Assembly (NCBI GenBank): GCA_964568425.1
Contig: CAZMPO010000009.1
Coordinates: 1-64,000, forward strand
Origin: CAKSQF01 sp964568425
GTDB lineage: Bacteria > Bacillota > Clostridia > Oscillospirales > CAG-272
Length of the DNA: 64,000 bases
Direction: 5' to 3'
Notes under the pieces: model-generated
What the model saw: the letters and a program-made list of their open reading frames with translations, nothing else
The model's database searches: none
What the model was told of the DNA's origin: nothing
Shown here: one piece after another, positions 42,170 to 50,196 of the stretch
Position numbering within the stretch: the first letter of the stretch is position 1
Layout: the number at the start of each line of letters is the position of its first letter
Made by a program: the position numbers and the translations under genes

Positions 42170-43780
42170 TTATGTCCTTTCGTTTTCGATCTTTTCTGCC
42201 AGATAATATGTTGCACTCGACCCGAAAAAGTCAACCCAATCGCAGGAGGCAACCGTTTTGTAGTTGGGGTTTACCAACTCATAGCAGTAAGTTACGACAA
42301 AATCGACCTTTGCGTCGTTTATCCACTCGTTTTGCATCTCATCCATCTCGGGAAGTTTTTGCATGTTCAGCTTGCAAAAGAATTTGCAGTTTGGGAGAAT
42401 GTTTGCCGCGGTGTAAAAACCTCCGTCAAGCCATCCGTAATTCAAGAGCGTCGCTCCCTCTTTTTGATTGATTATTTTTGCAAATTTGTATTGCGGCATG
42501 TCCTCTTTTGGTACTTTTGTCAGATAGACATTCGGACTTGCCTCGTATGAATACAGACCGCAAAAAACGCAAAAAAGAGTAGTGAGCGACAGCGACAGCG
42601 TAAGTATGCCTTTCTTGCCTAATACCACAGTCTCATCAATAAATTTGCAGATCAAGCCAAGCAAAAATTCAAACAGCCTTACGATCGGGATAAGTCCGAT
42701 CGGCGCGAATATTGAGAATATGAAGAAGTAATAAAAAATCGCACTGCTTCTGAAAAAAACGGTGAATGCCAGTACACCGATGCAAAAAAGTATGTGAAGC
42801 TTTTCGAAAACTCTTGAAAATGATGTCAGAATGCACCAAACAATACCGACAAGTATCGGTATTCCGAATCCCATGTTGAAAATGGAATTATAGTAAAAAT
42901 TTCCGAAGACCGCACTGATCGATGCTATAAACGACGATTCTATCCCCGTATAGAGGAATATGTTGTTGTAAAAGTAAACGGTGAACCAATCGGTTAGAGC
43001 TCCGTTTGCGGCAAAATATATGAAGAAAGGAAGGGTGATCACCGTGACTCCACAGAGGACACCGATCGCGAATGTGAAAAACGATTTGATCTTTTTGTTT
43101 TTCAGCATCAGAAAAACAGGAACGATCACTCCGCCGATATAAATGCCGAGCATGGTGTATTTGATCCAAAGCACCGCGCCCGATGTTATGCCGATCATCA
43201 TCGATTGTCCGAACGACAGAGGTGTTTTGTTTCTGATCGCTCGAAGAGATAGCCACAGCCCAAATGAAAGCAACGGCATGCACAGCTCCTCGGCGCTGTC
43301 TCCGTTTGCAAAACTAATTGAAGTGTAGACGCCGGTCGCAAGAAGCGGTAATGTACACAGACATAATTTGCCGCAGTAGAGCCGCATTATCCTGTAAGAG
43401 AAAAACAAAAACGCCGTTGCCGCCGCGATCTCAAGCAGATAAACACCGAAAAAGCTGTCTTTTGATATCAGAGTGCAAAGCCCGTGCAAGAAGTATAGAA
43501 GTATTCCTTTTTGCTCGTATATATCGCGATAGACAACTTGACCGTTAAACATCGCCTTTCCGACTGTGAAAAAGCAGTTGGAATCGACCCAACTGTTTAT
43601 CGGATATAAAAACGATGATTGAGAGCATATCGTGATGGCGATGACCGCACTTATCAGTGAAACAATAAAGGCAATCGTCAGCTCAGATCTTCTGCTTGTA
43701 CTTTCTTTGTCAAAAAACTCGTCATTTTGTCGGTATGCTTGTAAAAAGCTTGTGAGGGTCGAAGTTATCTTATCTGTCAT
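42170..43780 (-). CDS. Polytopic membrane protein, ArnT/GT39-like glycosyltransferase candidate
   Basis: 536 residues with about 11 membrane helices and an early extracytoplasmic DSNCFFTVGKAMFNGQVVYRDIYEQKG loop region (about residues 65-90). Its D-x-x-x-F and YRDIYEQKG elements resemble lipid-linked-sugar glycosyltransferases of the GT39/GT83 superfamily. The start at 43780 overlaps the GT2 gene by 11 nt. With GtrA- and GtrB-like genes upstream, it is likely the enzyme that transfers a flipped polyprenyl-linked sugar to a surface acceptor. The acceptor is unknown. Confidence 0.8.
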   Translation of the reverse strand: MTDKITSTLTSFLQAYRQNDEFFDKESTSRRSELTIAFIVSLISAVIAITICSQSSFLYPINSWVDSNCFFTVGKAMFNGQVVYRDIYEQKGILLYFLHGLCTLISKDSFFGVYLLEIAAATAFLFFSYRIMRLYCGKLCLCTLPLLATGVYTSISFANGDSAEELCMPLLSFGLWLSLRAIRNKTPLSFGQSMMIGITSGAVLWIKYTMLGIYIGGVIVPVFLMLKNKKIKSFFTFAIGVLCGVTVITLPFFIYFAANGALTDWFTVYFYNNIFLYTGIESSFIASISAVFGNFYYNSIFNMGFGIPILVGIVWCILTSFSRVFEKLHILFCIGVLAFTVFFRSSAIFYYFFIFSIFAPIGLIPIVRLFEFLLGLICKFIDETVVLGKKGILTLSLSLTTLFCVFCGLYSYEASPNVYLTKVPKEDMPQYKFAKIINQKEGATLLNYGWLDGGFYTAANILPNCKFFCKLNMQKLPEMDEMQNEWINDAKVDFVVTYCYELVNPNYKTVASCDWVDFFGSSATYYLAEKIENERT

Positions 43781-44744
43781 GGCTATCTGTCTTATCTTTG
43801 TTGTCGTGCAGTAAGCTGTGCTCGATGTGATATCTCGGTCGGGATTTTGTTTCAAGATATATCTTACCGATGTACTCGCCGACAACGCCTATCGAAAGAA
43901 GGATCAGACCCCCGATCGCCCATACGGAAATGATAAGACTCGGCCATCCGCTGACAGTTTCGCCCATGAAGAAGCGTATCAGGGTGTAGATCAGCATAAC
44001 AAAACTAAGTAAAAAAATGCAAACACCGAGTGCCGTTATCATGCGTATCGGTTTTGTTGAGAGCGATGTTATTCCGTCGAGCGCAAATGATATCATCTTT
44101 TTCAGCGGATATTTGCTCTCACCGGCAAATCTTTTTGCGCGCTCATAGTAGACAGCATCCGACTTAAATCCGATCATCGGGACTATTCCGCGCAGAAAGA
44201 GATTGACTTCCTTGTACTGGTCAAGTGCCTTGACGGCACGTTTGCTCATAAGGCGAAAATCGGCATGGTTGTATACCGTTTCCGCACCCATAGTGTTCAT
44301 CAGCTTGTAAAATGTTTGAGCACTCGTTCTCTTGAATGTACTGTCGGTCTTTCGATCGCTTCGTATTCCGTATACGATGTCGGCACCATTCATGTACTTG
44401 TCGATCATTGCATCGATCACATTTATGTCATCCTGAAGATCGGCATCCATCGAAATAATCGCATCAGCCTCATCGACAGCCGCCATAAGACCTGCTAAAA
44501 GCGCATTTTGATGACCTTTGTTTTTGGACAGGGAAACGCCCGTATATATCGCGTCCGATCTGTGAAGATCTTCGATCATCTGCCAAGTCTTATCCGAAGA
44601 GCCGTCGTTTACGAACAAAATACGGCTCTCGCCGCTTATTTTACCTGCCACGCAGAGTTGATAATATTTTTCCTTGAGTCGTCTTGCAGTTTCGGCAAGA
44701 ACAGCCTCCTCGTTGTAACAGGGAATTACCGTGTAAAGTATCAT
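43770..44744 (-). CDS. Family 2 glycosyltransferase, polyprenyl-phosphate sugar synthase type (GtrB-like)
   Basis: 324 residues. The N-terminal GT-A domain has VIPCYNEEAVL, VNDGSSDKT and metal-binding SMDADLQDD; two membrane helices lie near the C-terminus (about 230-300). This is the layout of GtrB/DPM1 enzymes that load glucose or a similar sugar onto undecaprenyl phosphate. Its neighbour encodes a GtrA-type protein, the matching flippase candidate. Confidence 0.92.
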   Translation of the reverse strand: MILYTVIPCYNEEAVLAETARRLKEKYYQLCVAGKISGESRILFVNDGSSDKTWQMIEDLHRSDAIYTGVSLSKNKGHQNALLAGLMAAVDEADAIISMDADLQDDINVIDAMIDKYMNGADIVYGIRSDRKTDSTFKRTSAQTFYKLMNTMGAETVYNHADFRLMSKRAVKALDQYKEVNLFLRGIVPMIGFKSDAVYYERAKRFAGESKYPLKKMISFALDGITSLSTKPIRMITALGVCIFLLSFVMLIYTLIRFFMGETVSGWPSLIISVWAIGGLILLSIGVVGEYIGKIYLETKSRPRYHIEHSLLHDNKDKTDSHDR

Positions 44745-44747
44745 AAT

Positions 44748-45185
44748 TTATTTTCCTGTCTTGTTTTCGGTATTTTTGAAGACAAATATCTTGCTGAAAA
44801 AGTAGTTTGCAATAACCACAAAAACGCTTACAACAAGCTTCATAAGCATGGAATTAAAACTCAAAGTGTCGACTGTCAGCCATATAAAGAACGTTTCAAC
44901 CGCTCCCGAGAAAAGTCGGCAGCCGTAAAATGACAGTGCCTCGGTAATTATCTTCTTAAATGAGGCGTCTTTGCTGTCAAATACAAACAGCTTGTTTGTG
45001 ACATACGCGAATGTTACCGATGCGATCCAAGAAATGATGTTCGAGACAAGCCCGGAGAACTCGAGCAGGGAATCGAATATCCAATAGATGGCAAAGCTGA
45101 CGACCGTCGTAAGCCCTCCGAATATCACATACATTATTATTTCCCGGTGCTTTCGGTAAAGCGCAAAAATTCTATCTATCAACAT
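44748..45185 (-). CDS. GtrA family membrane protein
   Basis: 145 residues with four membrane helices and the family motif YVTNKLFVFDS, matched at the end by NYFFSKIFVFK. GtrA proteins are thought to flip undecaprenyl-phosphate sugars. The start at 45185 follows AAAGGG. First gene of the four-gene minus-strand operon. Confidence 0.92.
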   Translation of the reverse strand: MLIDRIFALYRKHREIIMYVIFGGLTTVVSFAIYWIFDSLLEFSGLVSNIISWIASVTFAYVTNKLFVFDSKDASFKKIITEALSFYGCRLFSGAVETFFIWLTVDTLSFNSMLMKLVVSVFVVIANYFFSKIFVFKNTENKTGK

Positions 45186-45213
45186 ATTGTTTCCCTTTTT
45201 ATTCACTTTGTCC

Positions 45214-45242
45214 ATTATACATTTATTGTGCCGATTTGTCAA
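45214..45242 (-). promoter_or_regulatory. Promoter of the gtrA-GT2-GT39-mgsA operon
   Basis: Minus strand: TTGACA (45237-45242), 17-nt spacer, TATAAT (45214-45219), perfect consensus. Confidence 0.9.
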
Positions 45243-45318
45243 GAGAATATTTGTAAAATTTAGAATAAATTCAATCAAAGACGAGAAAATAAAAATTATA
45301 AAATGTTTGCTCCGTGTC

Positions 45319-45346
45319 TTGACAAAGTCGAAAAATATGTTATAAT
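45319..45346 (+). promoter_or_regulatory. Promoter of the GH2 gene
   Basis: TTGACA (45319-45324), 16-nt spacer, TATAAT (45341-45346). Confidence 0.85.
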
Positions 45347-45396
45347 ACGAGTAATAAAGCAGTCGCTTCTGCGATTGCGAATTTCAGGAGAAAGAT

Positions 45397-48174
45397 ATGT
45401 CATTTAACCGCAAGCATTTTAACATGGATCCCGATTGGCGATTCCATCGGGGAGAGATCAAGGACGACGGAGGAAAGAGCCACGCCTCGGTCTACAGCAG
45501 TACAAAAACGGGCGGACTTAACGGACCTGCCACAAAAAGATGCTACGATGACAGTACATGGCAGACAGTCGATCTGCCGCATGATTACATAAGAGAGTCG
45601 GCGTACACCCCGGACGGCATCGGCAGTCACGGATATCGTGAGCTTTGCGACGCTTGGTACAGAAAAACATTTACGATTGATAAGAAGTACGACGGCGGAC
45701 ACGCCATGCTTGTGTTTGACGGAATTTCGACGGCATCGACCGTTTTTCTCAACGGATCGGTTATTTATCGCTCATCGAGCATTTACTCGGAGATAGCAAT
45801 TGATGTTACCGACAGACTTCACTATGGTAGGGTCAACACGCTTGCCGTTTATACAAAAGGTGATGCTACCGAGGGTTGGTGGTACGAAGGAGCGGGCATA
45901 TATCGTCATGTTCACCTTTATTTGAAGAACAGCCTGCATATCGCACATAACGGTATTTGGGCAAATCCGAAGCTTGTAGATAAAGAAAAGAATCTTTGGG
46001 CTGTCGATCTTGAGGTAACTCTTGAAAATTCTGCGTATGCCTCTGCCGACGGTACTGTAAAGGCGAGGCTTTATGACGGAGATAAGATCATTTCCAAATG
46101 CTGCTCGGACACCGTGACATGCACATCCGACGGCAAAACAGCAGTAAAGCTCTTCTTTGAGGTCGAGGATCCGAGACGCTGGGATGTTGACTCTCCTAAT
46201 CTGTACGCATTAAAGACCGATCTTTATGTCGGCGGTGAGTGTGTTGACAGCGATAATGTTCGAATTGGCTTCAGGACCTTCTCGATCGATGCCGACAAGG
46301 GATTTTTCCTCAATGACCGTCCGATAAAGATCAAGGGCACATGTAATCACCAAGACCACGCCGGTCTCGGTGTTGCACTCCCTGACTCGATACAGTACTA
46401 CAGGATAAGGCTTCTCAAGGAAATGGGCACGAACGCATATCGCTGTGCGCATAATCCGCCTGCAAAAGAGATACTTGACGCCTGCGACGAGATCGGACTC
46501 ATCGTCATGGACGAAAACCGCAATTTCGAGACCAGACGCGAGGCGATCGAGAATCTTGAAACAATGATACGCCGAGACCGCAACCATCCGTCGATAGTTT
46601 TTTACTCGCTCTTTAACGAAGAACCGCTTCAAAACAGCCTTGAAGGTGCTGCGATCTACAGACGTCTGAAAAGTCATGTACTTCGTCTCGATGACAGCCG
46701 TATTATAACCGGTGCAGTCAATGATAAATTGTGCAAAGGCGGCACGGGCGAGGAAATGGATGCGTTCGGACTCAACTATCTTATCGGGCATGTCGAGGAG
46801 ATCCACCGCGAATTTCCCAACATACCGATTTTCGGCAGTGAAAACAACAGTGCAGTCACGACACGCGGTTGCTACAAGAGCGATCGAGAGGGTGCGCATG
46901 TCTTGAATAACTATGACGAAGAGATCGTTCCGTGGGGCTCGACTGTCCGCGATGCGTGGAATGTCGTGCGTTCGCATGATTATTTTGCCGGTATATTCAT
47001 TTGGACAGGCTTTGACTATCGCGGAGAGCCGACGCCTTTTGAGTGGCCGACAAGCTCGTCACTCTTTGGCATCATGGACACCTGCGGATTTCCGAAGGAT
47101 TCATATTATTTCAACAAGGCAACGTTTACAGACGAACCTATGATCCACATTCTTCCGCACTGGAACATGACAGAGGGCGAGACCGTTCGCGTTATGACAG
47201 TTTCAAACTGCGATGAGGTCGAGCTCTTTGTCAACGGCCGCTCGCTCGGACGCAGAGAAAACGATGTTTGTAAGCAAAACGAATGGAGCGTCCTTTTTGA
47301 GAAGGGAAGCATTTCTGCTGTTGGCTACAGAAACGGTGTGGCTGTTGCTCATACCGAAAGAAGGACGGCGGGTGAGGCGGTTGCCGTAAAGCTCGTACCC
47401 GATCGCACGGCACTTAACGGCAGTGGGCAGGACACAGTGGCGATCCGCGTTTCGGTCGTCGATAAAGATGGTGTCGAGCTTCCGCATGCCGATAATCTCA
47501 TTAATTTCGAAATTATCGGAGACGGCATCGTTGCGGGCGTAGGTAACGGCGATCCAAACAGTCACGAGCCCGAGCACACTCCGTATCGTCATCTTTTTGC
47601 AGGTCTTTGCCAGGTTCTTGTAAAGGCAGGGCTTGGTGCAAAGTCACTGCGACTTGTGGCAAAGTCGGATGGGCTTTCCGATGCATCTGTTGATTTCGAG
47701 ATCGTCGACTCTGAAATGCCCGATTATATCTTCTCAAAGCCCAATAACTCTATCACGGGCATTCTTGCCTCTCTTACGGACAGTGTCGAAAAGCCTGATC
47801 CGAAAAAGGTCTACGGAGCCGATGACAATAACAGCTTCGCGCCGCTTGATGTTGACAATGGTTTTGACTTTATCAGACCAAGTAACTTTATGAGCGGCTG
47901 GCGAGAGATCCGCATCCCTGTCAGAGTTCCGGTGGGGATGGGCGATGGCGGCGCATCGATCGAATGCGCATCGGTCACATGCGAAAAACTTGAGGCGTAT
48001 ATCAACGGTGAGCTCATATACGAGATTTCTCCCGAGCACAAAGCATGTGTAAACATTCCATTCAACATGCCCGAGGGCAGTGAGTTTGAAATGAGAGTTT
48101 TGATCAAGGCCAAAGAAGGGCTGGCATCCGGCAGTGGGCTTGGGATTAATATTTCGCTTTCCAAAAACAAATAA
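45397..48174 (+). CDS. Glycoside hydrolase family 2 (beta-galactosidase type)
   Basis: 925 residues. Sugar-binding domain (WQTVDLPHDY, WYRKTF), immunoglobulin-like domain, TIM barrel and two C-terminal beta domains. IKIKGTCNHQDHAGLG is the usual start of the barrel; acid/base Glu lies in SLFNEEP and the nucleophile Glu is in FGSENNS. No signal peptide, so cytoplasmic. Substrate could be a beta-galactoside or another beta-hexoside. Monocistronic with its own promoter and terminator. Confidence 0.92.
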   Translation: MSFNRKHFNMDPDWRFHRGEIKDDGGKSHASVYSSTKTGGLNGPATKRCYDDSTWQTVDLPHDYIRESAYTPDGIGSHGYRELCDAWYRKTFTIDKKYDGGHAMLVFDGISTASTVFLNGSVIYRSSSIYSEIAIDVTDRLHYGRVNTLAVYTKGDATEGWWYEGAGIYRHVHLYLKNSLHIAHNGIWANPKLVDKEKNLWAVDLEVTLENSAYASADGTVKARLYDGDKIISKCCSDTVTCTSDGKTAVKLFFEVEDPRRWDVDSPNLYALKTDLYVGGECVDSDNVRIGFRTFSIDADKGFFLNDRPIKIKGTCNHQDHAGLGVALPDSIQYYRIRLLKEMGTNAYRCAHNPPAKEILDACDEIGLIVMDENRNFETRREAIENLETMIRRDRNHPSIVFYSLFNEEPLQNSLEGAAIYRRLKSHVLRLDDSRIITGAVNDKLCKGGTGEEMDAFGLNYLIGHVEEIHREFPNIPIFGSENNSAVTTRGCYKSDREGAHVLNNYDEEIVPWGSTVRDAWNVVRSHDYFAGIFIWTGFDYRGEPTPFEWPTSSSLFGIMDTCGFPKDSYYFNKATFTDEPMIHILPHWNMTEGETVRVMTVSNCDEVELFVNGRSLGRRENDVCKQNEWSVLFEKGSISAVGYRNGVAVAHTERRTAGEAVAVKLVPDRTALNGSGQDTVAIRVSVVDKDGVELPHADNLINFEIIGDGIVAGVGNGDPNSHEPEHTPYRHLFAGLCQVLVKAGLGAKSLRLVAKSDGLSDASVDFEIVDSEMPDYIFSKPNNSITGILASLTDSVEKPDPKKVYGADDNNSFAPLDVDNGFDFIRPSNFMSGWREIRIPVRVPVGMGDGGASIECASVTCEKLEAYINGELIYEISPEHKACVNIPFNMPEGSEFEMRVLIKAKEGLASGSGLGINISLSKNK

Positions 48175-48182
48175 ATCACAGC

Positions 48183-48221
48183 ATATCGCAAGGAAGTGTT
48201 TTTAATGCTTCCTTGCGATAT
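48183..48221 (+). terminator. Terminator of the GH2 gene
   Basis: A perfect 14-bp stem (48183-48196 with 48208-48221), followed by TTT. Confidence 0.85.
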
Positions 48222-48256
48222 TTTGCAAGTTTCGTGCTATTTTTAACAGATTGCTC

Positions 48257-48285
48257 TTGACTTGAATGAAAAAATATGATATAAT
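48257..48285 (+). promoter_or_regulatory. Promoter of the THF riboswitch / folT transcript
   Basis: TTGACT (48257-48262), 17-nt spacer, TATAAT (48280-48285), about 15 nt before the aptamer. Confidence 0.9.
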
Positions 48286-48295
48286 CGAGCATAAG

Positions 48296-48404
48296 TTACA
48301 GAGTAGGAGTCACGGCGTTAAGTGTCGCGCGGACGGGGAGTTGTCGCGCGAACGAAAACGGAAATTGCCGTTGCGGTCGAGGCTTCGCATCCCGCTGCCT
48401 TTCA
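48296..48404 (+). promoter_or_regulatory. Tetrahydrofolate (THF) riboswitch
   Basis: It shows the class I THF aptamer blocks in order: AGAGTAGG, GCGTTAAGTG (48315-48324), a GC-rich stem with ACGGGGAGTTGT, then AACGAAAACGG, TGCGGTCGAGG and GCATCCCGCT. The gene behind it is a folate-type ECF transporter, as in known cases. Confidence 0.9.
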
Positions 48405-48421
48405 TAAGGAAATAAGTAAAG

Positions 48422-48476
48422 ATTTTATCTCCTCGTGTGGCAATTTTTTTGCGGAAAGCTGTACAAGGAGGTAAAA
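48422..48476 (+). promoter_or_regulatory. Shine-Dalgarno-sequestering hairpin of folT
   Basis: TTTTATCTCCT (about 48423-48433) is complementary, with one G-U, to AGGAGGTAAAA (48466-48476), which holds the ribosome-binding site and the A of the start codon. It is the probable translational off-state of the THF riboswitch. Confidence 0.7.
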
Positions 48477-49243
48477 TGAACAAGATCAAAAGAAATCAAA
48501 AACAATCACTTGAAACAATAAGCAGCCCATTTTCGCGCGTGTATTGGCGCTCTGCCGTATCTGAGTTGTCAAATCTCAACATGATCACTATCGCGGCGAT
48601 CGTAGTTGCCGTAAGGGTCTCGCTTCATCAGTTTTCGCTTGCTCTTGAGATCGCACCGAATTTGAAGATCAATCTCTCGTTTTGGATCAGTGCGGCAGGC
48701 TCGATGATCTACGGACCGCTCGTCGGACTGCTCTCGGGTGCGGTCAGCGATACGCTCAGCTGCATTCTTTTCCCGAGCGGACCGTATTTCTTTCCGTTTG
48801 TGTATGTCGAGATGCTCGGATGCTTTATCTTTGCGCTCTTTCTTTATCGCGCAAAGTTGACGCCATGGCGGATCATCTGCTCACGAGCCGCTGTCGTTGT
48901 GGGGTGTAATTTTATTCTGAATCCGATAATAATGGTCGTTTATTACAGTATTTTTTTACCCGATAAGACTTATACTCTTTACACTGTAATGCTGACTGTT
49001 CTCAAAGCGTTTATCACCTTTCCTTTTGAGGCGATAATACTCATAGTTTTTTTGTCGGCGGTATCGATCCCGCTTTCCAAAATGAAGCTTGTCCCGAGCG
49101 GACAGACAAAACTTTACGTTAACAAGAAGCTTATTATTGCCCTTATTGCACTCTCGATCGTATCGGCAGTAATGCTTGTTTTGGTGCTGAAATTCGGTTT
49201 TTTCGATGTCATGAAACAGCTGCTTAAAAAGCTGTTCAAATAA
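48476..49243 (+). CDS. folT: Folate ECF transporter substrate-binding subunit FolT
   Basis: 255 residues, about six membrane helices. VAVRVSLHQFSL, the GPLVGLLSGAVSDTLSCILFPSG block and PYFFPF match the folate-specific S components of ECF transporters. The energising EcfA/EcfT subunits are not encoded here and are presumably shared. The ATG at 48476 follows AAGGAGG; a GTG at 48437 in frame lies in the riboswitch expression platform. THF riboswitch control supports folate as substrate. Confidence 0.92.
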   Translation: MNKIKRNQKQSLETISSPFSRVYWRSAVSELSNLNMITIAAIVVAVRVSLHQFSLALEIAPNLKINLSFWISAAGSMIYGPLVGLLSGAVSDTLSCILFPSGPYFFPFVYVEMLGCFIFALFLYRAKLTPWRIICSRAAVVVGCNFILNPIIMVVYYSIFLPDKTYTLYTVMLTVLKAFITFPFEAIILIVFLSAVSIPLSKMKLVPSGQTKLYVNKKLIIALIALSIVSAVMLVLVLKFGFFDVMKQLLKKLFK

Positions 49244-49272
49244 ACACTTTACAGATAAGTGAGGTACTATTT

Positions 49273-50121
49273 ATGTATAATTTTCCCATAGGCGCAATGC
49301 TTGAGTCATTCAGACTTCCGACTCCCAACGCCATCAAGGCGGCAGCAGGTATCGGTGCACAAGGCATCCAGATGTACGCGACATCGGGCGAGCACGCCCC
49401 CGAGAACATGACCGCCGATAAAAAAACCGAGCTGCTTTCGATGATGAACGCCTCGGGACTCGTTTTCTCGGCACTTTGCGGAGATCTCGGCAAGGGGTTC
49501 GGCGACCCCGAGCTCAATCCGTCACTGATTGAAAAATCAAAGCGCATTCTCGATCTTGCAAAAGAGCTTGGCACGAATGTCGTCACTACCCACATTGGCG
49601 TCGTCCCCACCGACAAGTCGCATCCGAGATATGCCATCATGCAGGAGGCTTGCCGTGAGCTTGCAGAATATGCCGATTCGATGGATGCACATTTCGCGAT
49701 CGAAACAGGACCCGAGACGGCGGTCGTTCTCTGCGAATTTCTTGACAGCCTCGGCTCTCGCGGTGTTGCGGTAAATCTCGACCCCGCAAACCTCGTAATG
49801 GTCACCGGCGATGATCCTGTCAAGGCGGTATATACGCTGAAAAATTATATCGTCCATACACACGCAAAGGACGGCAGAATGCTGTATAACAAAAATTCCG
49901 AGGAGATATACAACGGAACGGCTAAAGATCATGTCGTCACCGGACCTTCGTTTGAAGAACTGCCTCTCGGTAAGGGCGGAGTTGATTTCCCCGCTTATCT
50001 TGCCGCACTTGAGGATATCGGCTTCAAGGGATTTCTTACTATTGAGCGTGAATGCGGAGACGATCCGCTTGGCGATATCAAAGCCGCGGCTGATTTCCTG
50101 CGCTCGATCATCAACGGCTGA
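49273..50121 (+). CDS. Sugar phosphate isomerase/epimerase-like TIM barrel protein
   Basis: 282 residues of the AP-endonuclease-2/xylose-isomerase-like superfamily. Metal-binding positions are suggested by HIGVVP, FAIETGPE (Glu), NLDPAN (Asp), HTHAKD (His pair) and TIERECGDD (Glu). The exact reaction is not predictable. 29 nt behind folT, with ribosome-binding site GTGAGG, so probably partly co-transcribed. A hairpin lies just after its stop codon. Confidence 0.88.
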   Translation: MYNFPIGAMLESFRLPTPNAIKAAAGIGAQGIQMYATSGEHAPENMTADKKTELLSMMNASGLVFSALCGDLGKGFGDPELNPSLIEKSKRILDLAKELGTNVVTTHIGVVPTDKSHPRYAIMQEACRELAEYADSMDAHFAIETGPETAVVLCEFLDSLGSRGVAVNLDPANLVMVTGDDPVKAVYTLKNYIVHTHAKDGRMLYNKNSEEIYNGTAKDHVVTGPSFEELPLGKGGVDFPAYLAALEDIGFKGFLTIERECGDDPLGDIKAAADFLRSIING

Positions 50122-50133
50122 TCACCAAAAAAA

Positions 50134-50166
50134 GCGACGGGATGGGACATTTTTTCATCCCGTCGC
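50134..50166 (+). terminator. Hairpin between the isomerase-like gene and the LTA-synthase-like gene
   Basis: GCGACGGGATG (50134-50144) pairs perfectly with CATCCCGTCGC (50156-50166). The T-run (ACTTTTTT) starts about 7 nt late. Only 14 nt separate it from the next ribosome-binding site, so no promoter fits between. Confidence 0.7.
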
Positions 50167-50196
50167 GACAAACTTTTTTCAAAGGAGGAGATCTTC

